Source of the DNA: Asterias amurensis
Taxonomy: Eukaryota; Echinodermata; Asteroidea; Forcipulatida; Asteriidae
NCBI RefSeq assembly: GCF_032118995.1
Contig: NC_092656.1
Span: 12,576,261 to 12,640,260, forward strand
DNA length: 64,000 bases
Reading direction: 5' to 3'
Both the position numbers and the translations under genes were made by a program. Below are positions 12,325 through 24,924 of this stretch, one piece after another. A model generated the notes under the pieces. It worked only from the letters and a program-made list of their open reading frames with translations, did not search any database and had not been told where the DNA came from. How positions within the stretch are numbered: the first letter of the stretch is position 1; each line of letters starts with the position of its first letter.

Positions 12325-13781
12325 TGAAGGCCATTTAAGTATTCGTAAAAGGCCTTGTTAAACGCATAAATCAATGTTTATTTTTAAAGCCCGCTAGGCC
12401 ACCTGCAAGTTCATGTAATTATGAAGTCGGAAGCTGTTCATTAAGAAAGGCGTAGAACTGAAGCAAATCTATGTCCTTCATGTTTCCCGTTGTCATTTAT
12501 CCTTGTGGCATCATCAATGCCATTAATTATAATTGTACACACTTTACTTTTTTTAATCGGACATGATAAGGGGAGTCTGGGGCTCATTTTTGAAAGATCT
12601 GATTAATATGGCCCAAGCTTTGCATTTGCCTTGTGTTGTCGCAAGATAAAACAATAACCATTGCAAAAGTTACCTTATATCTGAATCCACATTGAGCACA
12701 TTAGAAAAAGATTAAAAATAAACTGAACATGGACGTTAACCGTTTTACGTGTGTTCCGGAGTATTAGATGTTATAAAGTTTTGTTGCTGCCAACAGAGGG
12801 CAGTAGCTGCATTCATTGAGTAGCACAGAGTGTATTAAAAAAATAAGTTAGATTGGATTTTTCGAAAAACACAAAATGATTGACTGTACTGTTTAAATAA
12901 GCAAGTCATTGATAATGAATGCAAATAGATCTTTCCCTATGAGCTGTGGTGGTTCTGAACAGACCGAGTGGCGTACAACACATGATCAATTTGTATCACC
13001 ACTTTTAAAATTAAGACATTCTCAAATCCCATCCAGTATTGTTTCAGATGTTTAATGTGTTGTATAAACCACTGGTAATTAAAACAATGAACTCGCATAA
13101 TATAGCAAACAGTAACACAAACAAAATTCATACTTTTAACTGAAGTCTTTTTTTTAAAGCCTGAAGCATCTGCAATTAACACAAAGTGATCACATGAACA
13201 TTTTAGTGATTTTTGGGGGTAATATTTTTACGTGTGAAAAGCAGACGCTTTGGCAGAGTGTTATAGCTTCGAATCCCGGTCATTTAATTTGTGCCCTTGC
13301 GCCAAGTACTTTACCATAAATGGTTCTGGAATGGCCCAAAGAGTAGGTGACAGGTGCCACTGGTGGCAGTTATTTTGGGCCAATATAACCCACATTGGTT
13401 CAGTGCAGTCTCATCTTGAAGTGTAAATAGGCGACCTATCTTTGTCTCAAAAAGGTTTGATGTTTTGCTTACTGAAACAACCTGTTACACACCTGTGGAA
13501 ATAAAGCTTCAAACTATTTCTACGAATAGTGTTAATCCGTGTCAAGTCCCACCTAGCACCGTCAACACCATGACTGGATTTGCTGTTCAAGCTCTTAATG
13601 AATTAGATTGCTTTGGACCCTTTCAAAAATCTTTTTCCGTCCGGACACTTCTTATCTGTACATGCTGCTTAAAAAAAAAATCGTTCACGAAAATAGCTAC
13701 CGTGGAAATTGAAGCAAGGTTCAGCTGTCACATTTTAGACTTCTTAATTTCAGTGTAATTGACATTGAAAAAGCTTCCTAC
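12325..13781. other. No gene recognised; one tRNA-like remnant
   Basis: Mostly unique AT-rich DNA. Near 13,235-13,290 a B-box-like CTTCGAATCCCGG follows CAGAGTGTTATAGC, which suggests a decayed tRNA-derived SINE head. Nothing else was seen. Confidence 0.4.
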
Positions 13782-13863
13782 CTTTTCCCTTTTGCTCATC
13801 CATGGCATAAACGCCGCCCCAAAAGACATATCATTGCACATCCCCTGCATGGTAAGAAGGGAA
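13782..13863 (-). CDS. Candidate isolated exon, unknown gene
   Basis: On the minus strand an 82-nt stretch is bounded by TATTTGCAG (acceptor) and AAG|GTAGGA (donor). One frame is open for 27 codons and includes MQGMCNDMSFGAAFMPW followed by Met-Ser-Lys-Arg-Glu-Lys. An ATG in TTACCATGC context could also make it a first coding exon. No partner exon was found and no family is recognised. Confidence 0.2.
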
Positions 13864-14152
13864 CTGCAAATATTTATAACAGCTAACATCTTAGCTGCTA
13901 CAAGTAATTTTACTTAACTAACTTTGATTTTTTTTTTTTTTTTTTTTTTTAATGAATACCTTAAGTAGTCCGGTCCTCGGTGTAGCTCCAAGCATTTAAA
14001 GTATTGCAACTATTATTATAGCTGAATGTAGGTCAAGGGTTTATGATGTATTCGGGCTTTAAACCACTGTGATCTAAGTAAAAAAAAACAGTGGTATACA
14101 AATGCCATTTGTATTGTATTTGATTTAGGTACAGATTTCAATTGGGGCTACA

Positions 14153-14500
14153 TTTAAAGGCAGTGGACACTGTTGGTAATTACTCAAAAACAATGATTAG
14201 CAATATAACCTTTGTGAGAAATGGCTCTCTCTGCGGTGATGTAGTTTTCGAGAAAGAAGTAATTTTCAACGAATTTGATTTCGAGACCTCATATATTTAG
14301 AATTGAGGTCTGGAAATCAAGCATCTGAAAGCACACAACTTCGTGTGACAAGGGTATTTTTTCTTTCATTAGTATCTCCCAACTGCGACGACCGATTGAG
14401 CTCAATAATGTTCACAGGTTTGTTATGTTATGCATACAAAATTATGTCAAGTGAGAAGACTGGTGTTTGACAATTACCAATAGTGTCCACTGTCTTTAAA
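14153..14500. repeat. MITE family A (orientation a)
   Basis: Ends AAAGGCAGTGGACACTGTTG and AATAGTGTCCACTGTCTTTA, with the internal TTTCGAGACCTCA hairpin. Full-length and non-coding. Confidence 0.85.
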
Positions 14501-16636
14501 CACTCCAGTGTCTTTAAGTTAGGGTTACATTAGTGTACTTCAGGCTACGTGACAAAGCCTTCAGAAGCACATTCGGTACGTCAACAATTAATTAATGCCA
14601 ATATTTATGTTTACCACTGGTATTTCCTCCCACCCTAAGAATGTAGTATAGACCTACAAATAGTGCATTTCTTTTTTTAAATATCCTTCTAGTGAAAACG
14701 TTCTCAAAGACCTAAAACGTCAACACATTAACGTCATGGGTCAGCACATTTTTGTTAAGGAAAAGTTTAATTTCATTCCTGATTTATTTATTACATTCAG
14801 TCAAAAAAGCATTAGACTTGGCCTCTGGACTGGACATTTCCATTTTATTGCAGATTTTCAATGGCGTCATGTTTCAAAAATAGTGGTCAAAAAGAGTATA
14901 CAACATTTTGAATAATATTGTTAGATTTTGAATACTTACCTACTTCTACAAGGACTCTTTCTATTATATACATATGAAACATTAGTTTGACAATGGGACA
15001 TTATAATGAAACAATTTCTCATCATCCTTCAACCTTCATATCCCCTTAATCCAAAACGTGTAGGTAACAAGGGGAACCTACATGGCTGCTCGACGTCCTC
15101 AACCTGAGTCCCATATCAAACCCTCTCCGTCCCCTGGCTCTTCCTGTTCCCACCGCAAATCTCTGACTCACTCGAGGGTCACCGTGTGAACAGGGGGATG
15201 AACCCATCGAGCTGTTGCAATGACACCCACGGATGATTAAAGCTCAATACACCATCAAAATCCCATTACCCCAGTTTTTTTAAAGGATGTCTTTGTCAAT
15301 GGAAACAATCTTGACAGGGTGAAGAAATCTCAAGCCCAAAGTGGGACAACTTCTACTATGCCAGTTTTTTGATAATATTTGAGGGTAGCGGCACGTTACT
15401 TCATATTGTTTTGCCATACGGTGTCCAATGCGTTTTATTTGTTTTGCATAAATTGGTACACCTTTGGTTGGGGATTTGCATCAGCCAACAGCTTTATCCA
15501 GCTGCCTGTGATAATCTCATAGAAAGTTACCTTAATAAATAAATATAGTGAGAACAGACCCTCCCTTGCACTATTAAAACTGGCTTTAAAGCTTTATTAT
15601 ACTTTGGATAAATACATCTCCATCACCAACGATTCCACTGTTAGTTTTCAAAAAAAATGGGACTCTTTCAAACTATTGGTTCAAGGTTAACTTTGTAATT
15701 TGTTTATTTCTTTGCTGTTAATATTACGTATTTTCAGCGTATCTGTAATATGAGGAGTGGTCTTAAGTGTGAATAACAAATTCCTCTGTGGAAAAAAAAA
15801 AAATAAATAAATAAATAAAAATAAATATGTTTCACAGAACTACTTTATCATCCTTGACTTGTTACATCTTGGACCGTAGTTCTGTCAGAGTGTCGCTTCA
15901 TCAAAACAAACCAAGAGCTTTGGACAACGTGCTTCTTTTCTGAACAACAGTAATCATTGCCATCATAAACACAATATAATATATTCACAGACGATTAAAC
16001 AATAAGTGTTTTGGCATGCGGTTCTTTATTCTTGTTCCTTTTTCTTCGAAGTGAAATGTTTCTCAGAATGCTTTCCTGCAAAATGTTTTTATTGCAATTA
16101 GTCTCAAGGGTTGTGACCATACGTATACTTTCCCTTTAAGTTAACGACTGCGAGGAAACACTCAAATTGAAAAGTTGTCTTTAAACATGTGTAAGTTTGG
16201 AAATTGTCCAAGATTCATCACACTTTTGACCGTGAATCATGCGCCCCGGGAACTATATATGGAAACAATTGCATGGATACAATTAAGGGACACTGGTGTC
16301 ACATTTTGATAGGTGCTTGAAAGATATAAACAGTGTTTAGTATTTTAAAGGAACATTACATAGTTGGTTTTTTGCTAACAAACCGTTTGCTGGCATTGTA
16401 AGCACTTTTTGTTATCCACTATAATTAATAAACGTACAAACTTGTATAAATTTGAGTTTGATCGGCCATCTGGGTCACGAGAAAATTATAGTGAACAACC
16501 GATCTTACATATTTTGCATGACATCGATGAAAAACAAAAATAAATATAACACTTGTTCTTCATCATTCTTAAATCTAGTGCGCTTTGTTTCAAAACCAAA
16601 CGATCAACACAAAGTAACAACCATAACAAATAATGT
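14501..16636. other. No gene recognised
   Basis: About 2.1 kb without a supported exon. A GC-richer patch at 15,060-15,240 has a 35-codon frame starting at 15,082 but no family or splice support. An (AAAT)n-like run is at about 15,798-15,827. Confidence 0.4.
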
Positions 16637-17019
16637 TAAAGGCAGTGACACTATTAGTAACTGTCAAAGACTAGCCCTTGCAGCTGGTGTATCTCAACAT
16701 AAGCATAACATAATGAACCTGTGGAAATTTGAGCTCAATCGGTCATCGAACTTGCGAGATAATAATGAAAGAAAAAAACACCCTTGTCACAGAAGTTGTG
16801 TGCGTTTAATGGTTGATTTCGAGACCTCAATTTCTAAATCTGAGGTCGCGAAATCAAATTCGTGGAAAATTACGTCTTTCTCTAAAACTATGGCACTTCA
16901 GAGGGAGCTGTTTCTCACAATGTTTTATACCATCAACCTCTCCCCATTACTCGTCACCAAGTAAGGTTTTATGCCAATAATTATTTTGAGTAATTACCAA
17001 TGGTGTCCACTGCCTTTAA
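16637..17019. repeat. MITE family A (orientation b)
   Basis: Full-length copy from TTAAAGGCAGTGACACTATT to ATGGTGTCCACTGCCTTTAA, with the internal foldback around ATTTCGAGACCTCA. The 170-codon frame running through it is read through a repeat and is not a gene. Confidence 0.85.
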
Positions 17020-18045
17020 TGATAAACCGTCAGTAGGGCCTAAATTAATCTCAAAATAATCGTACACAAACAAAATGCTATTTTAGTTTGAAGTTACTGT
17101 GTCTTTTTTTAACATTTTAATTCTTGGCTGCAACATTTAAGTTGTAGATACCTTGGCAACTATCCATATACTTCAGTACGAATCCATTAATAATCATGTC
17201 AGTTTGGCTACAAATAGAGCTCGTAGCAAGACATTCGGAGCCGGTTGGGAGGGTCAATGTAGGTAATGCCCCATTATGTTATTTTTTAATAGAAATGTAA
17301 AATAGATTTTCATGGTTTCGGAATAGGCTAACACGTCTGACACCCCCCCCCCATCATTTATTACCGTTCACGCCGCGCAACTCGGCGTTTGAAATGGAAA
17401 ATCTTATCACTATCTGATCACAATGCTTAGAGTTTATAAACCTTTCAGGTAAGTCTGGTTGACGACATTTATTTAAGTAGTATTAGAGAAACTTGTCAAA
17501 CTAGTAAGACCCCTTTTCAATAAGTATTCTTGTTTGTAGTGTGGGGCAGTGCGTGACCGTGACAACAGCTTGCTGAACAGTTTCGTAATTCTAAGATAAC
17601 TTTTATTGGGTTTACATATTGTTGGTAGAATGTCGACATCCATTTCTCTCAGGAGGGTGAACTTTTTTTTTTCTTCAGCGACATTTGTTTCCCGAGATGC
17701 TAATTTTGGAACGAGGCCATTTTGTTTTCTCTCTGTAGAATAACTTCCCCGTGAGACAAGTAATTGGGATTTCACCAAGTCTTACAGCACTTCTAGGCTT
17801 CCGTAGTTTCAATCTCAAAGCTATAATATATATTTCTGCAAGATCTCTCTAAGATCGCAAATTTTAATTTTGTAATTAAAACAAACAAGGAAAACAGGTG
17901 TTCATTAGTTACAAATTGGGTGCATCCATTAGCCTTGACCATAAAACAGGTTTCTTTAAAGGGTTTTTACAATGTTTGTTGTCGTTTGTTTTGTTTATGT
18001 TTTTAAATATGTTGATGTTGATGTTTTTGTTTTTGTTTATGTTTA
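17020..18045. other. No gene recognised
   Basis: AT-rich DNA with a poly-C run near 17,343-17,351. No splice-supported frame and no RNA gene were seen. Confidence 0.4.

Positions 18046-18091
<46 letters not shown>
18046..18091. repeat. (TTG)n microsatellite
   Basis: About 15 perfect TTG units, preceded from about 17,970 by degenerate TTGATG/TTTGTT units. Frames reading poly-Val or poly-Leu here are artefacts. Confidence 0.9.
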
Positions 18092-19050
18092 AATTTTGAT
18101 GTTGTAATATTGATGTTGTTAATGTTGTTGCTCTTTTTTATGTTTTCGTTCATATCAGTTCTTAAATTAAACAAAAATATTATTATTTCAAATATAGAAA
18201 CAAACAAGTTTTACAAATAATATAAATATGTCTGAAAAGAATTCATCTTGCCCAAATCGTGAGCAAAGTTGGACAAGTTTCAAGTCCTCACCGTGTTTAG
18301 CGATGAATCACCTTGAGGGACTGGATGATATAAAGAAAGGCTTTCAAGTGGGACCTGGACGGGAACAGGGGCTTTGATACAACCCTTGTTGGGTTTTGTA
18401 GCCAAACTAATCAGGGACACTGTTTTGGAAAGAGTTAACGCTCGGTTTTAGTTTTTGGCACAGCACATAAATACTATTTTGAGCTGTAATTTTTGAGGTA
18501 ATGTACTCTGTTTGCATGCTACAGCAGCCTGCATTTTCATAGGATCTCCCTGCATCAGAAAAAGAAAAAGTAAATGCACATGGCGCCATCTTTAGACCGG
18601 AAAAAGGCAATATTTCGAATGCGTCTCAAAAGCATCTTCAATCAGAATTTGAAAAAGGATTTTACCGTCCGCATGATAATGGTTCCCAAGATGTATGTTG
18701 AACATATTTTACAAAATATTGTGTCCGACCATAATTTTAAGTACTGAGTATGCGACAAATAAACAGCAAAATATAGTAACCTTCATTTTCGGATTATGAA
18801 AACAAAAAAGAAGAGATTTGAGAGTGCCACACCTCCTGAAGATTACGAGATAAATAATCTCGCAAAAATCGACTTACCGTGATGATTTGTCTCGAAACGT
18901 CGACTTACTGGTGATGTCGACTTACTTTGGTAATTTATTTTACAAATTAAATTTACCGAATGATGATTAAAATGTCGAACTAATAATATCGGACTTTGAG
19001 GTATTGCATGGTTAGGTATCATTGTACAGGTATTGTGTATGTTGAAGTAA
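18092..19050. other. No gene recognised
   Basis: No exon with both splice support and coding character. A minus-strand frame at 18,407-18,610 lacks any domain or partner. Confidence 0.4.
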
Positions 19051-19052
19051 CC

Positions 19053-19213
19053 CTGCCGTCGATTTCACAAAGAGTTAGGACTCATCTTATCTCGAGTTAG
19101 AGTAACTCGTCCTAACTTAGGATTAATCTTAAGGTCTGCATGCTACAGTGCAGGGTTGGGACTCGTCCCAATATTAATCCTAAGTTAGGAAGAGTTTTGT
19201 GAAATCGACGGCA
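19053..19213. repeat. Foldback MITE family E copy 2
   Basis: Ends TGCCGTCGATTTCACAAAG and TTTGTGAAATCGACGGCA, with the usual CTAACTTAGGATTAATC arms and GCATGCTACAGTGCAGG centre. Confidence 0.85.
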
Positions 19214-20578
19214 GAACATTTATCTTGCAAAGTCGATTACTGAGGTGAAAATGTTCACATATGAATTCCTCAAACTTATAAGTTTACATATACCAACGAA
19301 CTTCATAAGTCGATTTTTAAGTTAAAAAAACCCAACAATAACGATTGTATTTTTGAAACAGAGAAATTGAAATCACTACCACAAAGACAACCCAAGCGGG
19401 TGATTCATCCGGCACATGGTGTGGCTGAGTAAGGGTGTGGGTGGAGTGAAGATGGGTGTCATTGCGAGTCATTATAGTGGTAACAAGTTTGAAAAACCTC
19501 AAGACGCACCATATTGAAAAGGTCAATTTAGAGATGCTCTCTAAATCTAAAAATTATGACAGACGGGACTTTGAAGAAGTCCCCTTTATCATACGTGTCA
19601 GGTTGATTAGATCTCTCTCCTTCTCACACGTATGACATGGTGTACTGTCGGAATTAGAGGTCGAGGTTGTAAAACTACCGGAAGTTTTTGATCGAATGTA
19701 TATCTTCTGAATGCACAAACAAAGACAACATTAGGATCATGTAAAACCTTTTCTTTTGTCGAACATATTTGGAAACCTAATACCGCTGCGGCTGTCGAAC
19801 ACGTCTGGAAACGTAGGATTTTAATTTTTGCATGGTGGAAATACAATATATAAAGGTTTTTGGTGACACCAAGTAATAATAACCTCTAAATGAGTTAGGG
19901 TGGTTCTTAAAACAAACGTTGCTTTCAACTCGACGTTTCGATCAGTATGCTCTGATCGTCTTCTGGGGAAGAGCTGTTAAGAAATGTTTAGACACCTTCC
20001 ACGAATTAATTAAACTGCATGCTTTAATTTTGTAGAGCACTGTGAAAAGCCACATCCATGTTTACACATTGTTTTACTGCCCAATTTCTTAGAACCACTG
20101 ATGTCGCCGTTATCTCTTGTTGTTGTTTTAATGGCTACGGTTCATCTGCCATTTTTAATAACTGTATTTAAATGTGCAAAACGAGAAAGTGATTTTTCAT
20201 GCTGGGCATGACGAATGAAGAATTGAAATGAATTGAATTGATCTCAGTGTTGTTTTATATATCAATACCAACAATCGCTGTGGTGTTAAAGCTGGATAAA
20301 AAAGTTATATAATTGCGTTTATTCAATAAAAGATCTCAAAGAGTTACTCGATATTTATATGTTTTTCATTTTGGTGTCTTTGAAACAGCAATCTGGAGGT
20401 CACAGGTTTGTGTTGTGGTGTCTTGCCTCCCCTCTCACCTATGGGACCCTGGTTCGAATCCCACCATGGGTCATTATGTGTACCCACGGTTGTAGCAGTG
20501 CACACATGAAGTTTACACCGTCTATGACCTCTCATCAACCAACTCGTCTGTACACAAAGTCAAAGCCAACACAGACTT
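19214..20578. other. No gene recognised; one tRNA-like SINE remnant
   Basis: Unique AT-rich DNA up to about 20,390. Between 20,393 and 20,520 a CACAGGTTTGTGTTGTGG segment precedes a good B-box match, GGTTCGAATCCC at 20,452-20,463, as in tRNA-derived SINEs. It has no cloverleaf or clear tail. Confidence 0.4.
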
Positions 20579-20579
20579 C

Positions 20580-20812
20580 ACTGTACACGTTTGGTAATTG
20601 TCAAAGAACAGTGCTCCCAGTTGGTGTTTCCCACAGTAAGCATTAAATAACAAGCCTGTTAAAATTTGAGCTCAATTGTTCATCGAAGTTTCATCAGAGT
20701 CGTTTCCAACCATGTTTTATACTACCAACAGCTCTCCAATGCTCGTTCCTAGGTCAGTTTCTAAGTTAATATTTCTTGTGAGTAATTACCAAACGTGTAC
20801 CTTCCCTTTAAA
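20580..20812. repeat. MITE family C, internally deleted copy
   Basis: Starts GTACACGTTTGGTAATTGTC and ends AATTACCAAACGTGTACCTT. It lacks the middle present in the 53,579-53,965 copy. Confidence 0.65.
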
Positions 20813-21199
20813 ACGTCTAAGATTTCTCAGACAAACTTAGGGAAAATACAATCGTTTTTATAGGGCGTGCACTTTACACACGATTATAAACTTATCTGCT
20901 CCGTCAATTAACAATCTTAGAGAGCCTACATGGATAAACATCCTGAAACACGTGTGCTATATCTTATATATATCTCCGGCTGGTGATCAATCAGGTCTGA
21001 TACAGGAACTCCACTATGCCGTTACCTTGGAAACGTCACATCAATACGAACTGAAGATCTCACATGGGTTAGTGGTTTTAATTTGGAAGTGCTACAGACA
21101 GAATGCAGTGGGGATAAGGGCATGTACTATGAGCTTAAAATACATAGTAAGCACTTTTAGAACCGCTTGATTCATTTAAGAATTTTTTTCTTTCAAATA

Positions 21200-21676
21200 T
21201 AAGAGTATATGCTTACGAACAATAAAACAATTTTTTTAGTAATTGTTTGTCACGATTTATATGTTTAAAAAATATATAAAGTTGATTGGGGGGCTGACTC
21301 CGCCTACCCCTTTTGTGACGTCAATCGAGGCAGACTTTGCCTGCAATGCGTATAGTAAACACACGTGCAAAGTACATGTATGTCCAAGTCGTGAGTTGGT
21401 ACATTTCAAAAAGTGTTTTTCTGCATTCAGCAGCAATACACCTGGTCGGCATTGCCGGAAAAAAAACTTGAAACGTACAAACTCACGATTTGGTCCGTAC
21501 ATGTACTTTGCAATTGTGTTTACTCTACGCATTACAGGCAAAGTCTGCCTCGATTGACGTCACGAACAGCGCCCTCTCGGGTCGGGGTCTACTCTTAAAT
21601 TTGTAAATAACATAAGAACTGATTTTTTAAAACCTTAGCTAACTGTTTATTCACATTCCACTCATCAAAACACAAA
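21200..21676. repeat. Inverted-repeat element family G copy 1
   Basis: Each flank carries TGACGTCAATCGAGGCAGAC (or its complement) facing inward, with outer arms including TATATAAAGTTGATTGGGGG and GGGCGCTGTTCG-type sequence. The reversed copy at 37,142-38,026 matches for about 100 bp outside these motifs on both sides. The interior differs in length. TGACGTCA is the consensus CRE/ATF site. Confidence 0.75.
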
Positions 21677-23061
21677 TATTAGTGACAAAATCTTTATTTT
21701 GAAAAAATACCACTTCCAGGTGACTTTAACTATCGAACATTTAATTTAAAAAGGTGGTCGCTTTTTGTTGTAAATTTGCCGAGAAACCTGAGTGTGGTAA
21801 TGCTTCTCAGATTCTTATTTACCAAAAAAATCTGAAATCTCTCTACATAAAACGAGACATTATTTCAAAGTGAATTGATTCTCAAAATTTTTTTTACTAT
21901 CAGATACTGCCGTGTATCTTTTCTAAAAGTTGTAATTTTGTGTAATTTTAAAGTGGTTACAAAATGTGTACGTTACCTCGCAGACGAGGTGAAAGGGTGA
22001 CCACCATGACAAACTAAATACCTTACGGACAGTCGAAATAAAGGACATAGCGATGACTTAGACTGGGATTGCAGGGTCAGACTGAATGTGGTAAGAGACA
22101 AAGCCTTCGGGGACGGTCTTATTCAATAGCTTGGGATTGGGATATTCCACCCGAAATTGTTCCTTTACACAATTAGGTAATGTCAGCCGTAAGGACGTTA
22201 TAAGCTAAGGGTTTTCTTGTTCCGATCTTCGGATGACGCTTTTGAAATCACTTATAAGTCCACAAATAAATATGAAATGAGGAGGTAGACTGGTGGGGTG
22301 ACGGTGTGAACAACGGGTGGGCCTAGAGCCTTTGATCTGAAATCGAAAAACACTGCCTCCTTAGGGATTGTTCCAATATTAACAATCACGTCCACCTTTA
22401 AGATTGATTTATATAACCGATGCTGGGACATGTCGTAGCAACATCAATACCATGGTGGGCATTTGGGCAATTTCGTAGTTACTTCATCTGGATATTCCTT
22501 CTGACACATGGGACTTCACTATATAGGGACTTTTAATTCACAGGATCCGTTGCACTGACATTCAAATCCAGACGTGAGACGGTACGGAATGGTATTTGCA
22601 AACGGGAAAAAGGTGGGGTCTAACATTTTAGTGAACCCCTTAAAAGCTGAATTATGTGCAAGAATGGTTTATTGGTTTCTATGACTGATCTGTTTTTTAT
22701 ATTCATCATCAGTGCGAACATTTACTGTGAAAAGGAACCCTTATTTGCATAATGAAGAATTCATAATTGATTCCAAAAATCTAACCACTCGAGATTATAG
22801 TTTCGTCACATCCACAGTTGGGCAAACCTTTTATTTTAAGAAAAACACACAATCAGTCATCACCCGTTTTGTATGCAATGTTCTTTATTTATAATTAGTC
22901 TTTTACATTATTTAATATTTCATTTATTTTAATAAGCAGGCAGACCTCAATAACGTTATATACAAATAAATTCTGTTTAATTATTGACCATTAGAATGAG
23001 ATTATGAGGGACCCAAACCACACCAAACTTGAACAAATCCCAGTGGTCCTTTACCATGATA
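21677..23061. other. No gene recognised
   Basis: About 1.4 kb of AT-rich DNA without exon, repeat family copy or RNA gene that I can support. Confidence 0.4.
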
Positions 23062-23425
23062 AAGCCACTGGACACTTTCGGTAAACAGTATTGTCCAAGG
23101 CCCACACTACGTGTATCACAACTTCTATATAAAATAACAAACCTGTGAAAATTTAGGCTCAATCGGTCATCAGAGTCGGGAGAAAATAACGGAAAAACCC
23201 TTGTTTTCGCACGTTTCGCCGTATCATGACATGTGTTAAAAATAAATCCGTAATTCCCGATATCGATATTTGACATTGTTTTAATGTTTTCTCAAAAAGT
23301 AAAGCATTTCATGGAATAGTATTTCAAGAGAAGTCTTTCACCATTACCTTCTGTAAACCCGGTAAGTTATTTGTAAATCTGTGTGTTTTTCTTTTTCTGT
23401 ACCGAAAGCGTCAAATGGCTTTAAA
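23062..23425. repeat. MITE family D copy 2
   Basis: Runs from AAAGCCACTGGACACTTTCGGTA to ACCGAAAGCGTCAAATGGCT, with inverted ends. The interior matches the copy at 10,377-10,728. Confidence 0.8.
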
Positions 23426-23430
23426 TGATC

Positions 23431-23603
23431 AGCCGTCGATTTCACTAAACTCTTCCTAACTTAAGACTAATCTTAGGTCTTAGAACGAGTCTCAACTCTG
23501 CACTGTAGCATGCAGACCTTAAGATTAATCCTAAGTTAATAGGACGAGTTACTCGTCCTAACTCGAGATAAGACGAGTCCTAACTCTTTGTGAAATCGAC
23601 CCC
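23431..23603. repeat. Foldback MITE family E copy 3
   Basis: Ends AGCCGTCGATTTCACTAAA and TTTGTGAAATCGACC, with arms and centre as in the other copies. It lies directly after a family D element. Confidence 0.85.
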
Positions 23604-23717
23604 AGTAAATATTGATTAGTACGAAATGATTTTACACTCGACTTTCATATAATGTTTATAAGGGGTAAATATTATTTTAAATAATCTGAATGTGGAATTT
23701 TTGTAAGATGTCTAGGT

Positions 23718-24088
23718 CTGAACCCTGGGTGATCCCTGGGGGATCCCTGGGTACTGTGGGTGATAACTAGATGATCCGTGTGTGATCCGTGTGTGATATG
23801 TGTGTGATCCGTGTGTGATCTGTGTGTGATCCGTACGTGGTCTGTGTGTGATCCCTGTGTGATCCGTGTGTGAGCCATGTGCGATCCCTGGGTGATCCCC
23901 GGGCATTCGCTGAGTGATCCCTGTGTGATCCCTATGTAGTCACTGGGTTATCCCTGTGTGATCCCTGTGTGATCGGTGTGTGTGAGAGCCATGTACGATC
24001 CCTAGGTGATCCCTGGGTGATCCCCGGGCAATCCCTGAGTGATCCCATTGTGACCCCCGGGTAAGCACTGGGTTATCCCTGTGTATTC
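23718..24088. repeat. Minisatellite of about 10-bp units
   Basis: Around 35 degenerate copies of GTGTGATCCN and GGGTGATCCC type units, in two blocks around a repeated GAGCCATGT segment. Both minus-strand frames read His/Thr/Gly-rich repeats, an artefact of the array. Confidence 0.9.
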
Positions 24089-24162
24089 AGCAGTTTCAGA
24101 TTGATTGGCTTCTGACTGGCACCCAAACAATCATTGGCAAAGTAAACAACTATTTGGACAAG

Positions 24163-24240
24163 ATAGCTCAATTGATAGAGCACTGACACGTTAATTTGGA
24201 GCTCATAGGCTCAAATCCAGCTCCAGTTAGTTCCAGGAAA
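24163..24240 (+). mobile_element. tRNA-like SINE head
   Basis: Contains TAGCTCAATTGATAGAGCA (A-box region) and GGCTCAAATCC (B box) about 45 nt apart, as in a tRNA gene. The acceptor stem does not pair well, so a decayed tRNA-derived element is likelier than a working tRNA. Confidence 0.45.
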
Positions 24241-24924
24241 CAAACCACGTGTTTTAAATTAATTTGTCTTGTATATACTAAGATGGGACAATATGGATAC
24301 TTATTTCATTTATAATTATTTTACTTTGAGTGCTGTTGTGCAAAGATATTGTTAATTTATGTTCAATGCCAAGAATTTATTTGTGTATCCTGCACAAAAA
24401 AAATACAATATGTAAATATTCTTCTGTACAAAACAATTAGCGTATTTAGTATATCACATTTTATTATTAGTATTATTTTTTTTTTAGGAATAAGCAAAAA
24501 GCTGAAGTTGGTTGCAGCGCACGATGATCAATCAATCCGAGGGAAACAACAGCTAAAATAAAATAATATAATAATTAAAATAATAAGATATACCTCAGTG
24601 CAGCATTTACTGTAATGGTTTGGTGTCCTTTTTTTAAGTTCAGTTTTTTTTTCAAATTATTTACAGGTATTAAAAAAGTTGCTTTGCCAAAAACAGGCTT
24701 CGATCTTTATTTTCTTTGAAGGCATCCTCCGCAGCTTCTACAAAATTTCTTGCATTTTTGTCTTGTCTTTTTTTTTTTTTTTCGTTCTTACAGACTGTTT
24801 AAAATTTCTCAGCATCATAAAGCTTTCATTGAAATGTTGTTAAAAAGTCACCTACAGCTTGTAGGAATGTCAATAATGTCTGGTTAACATTGTTTCGAGG
24901 TTATTAGCGTTCATAAATATAGGT
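24241..24924. other. 3' flank of gene B, no other gene
   Basis: Very AT-rich. It includes the candidate poly(A) signal of gene B and a T-run at 24,770-24,782. Confidence 0.5.
24716..24721 (-). promoter_or_regulatory. Possible polyadenylation signal of gene B
   Basis: AATAAA on the minus strand, about 205 nt beyond the gene B stop codon (24,925-24,927). Confidence 0.4.

Noticed and set aside
15082-15189. 35-codon GC-rich plus-strand frame
   Set aside because: Complete but very short, Ser/Pro/Arg-rich, with no family, signal peptide or splice evidence.
16452-16964. 170-codon plus-strand frame
   Set aside because: Most of it lies in a family A MITE that also gives similar peptides at other copies (for example 28,389 and 53,000).
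23672-23906. His/Thr-rich minus-strand frames and a possible CRISPR-like array
   Set aside because: Units are about 10 bp and contiguous, with no unique spacers; it is a minisatellite.
24163-24240. Possible functional tRNA gene
   Set aside because: Boxes A and B are present but the acceptor stem does not pair, so a SINE head is more likely.
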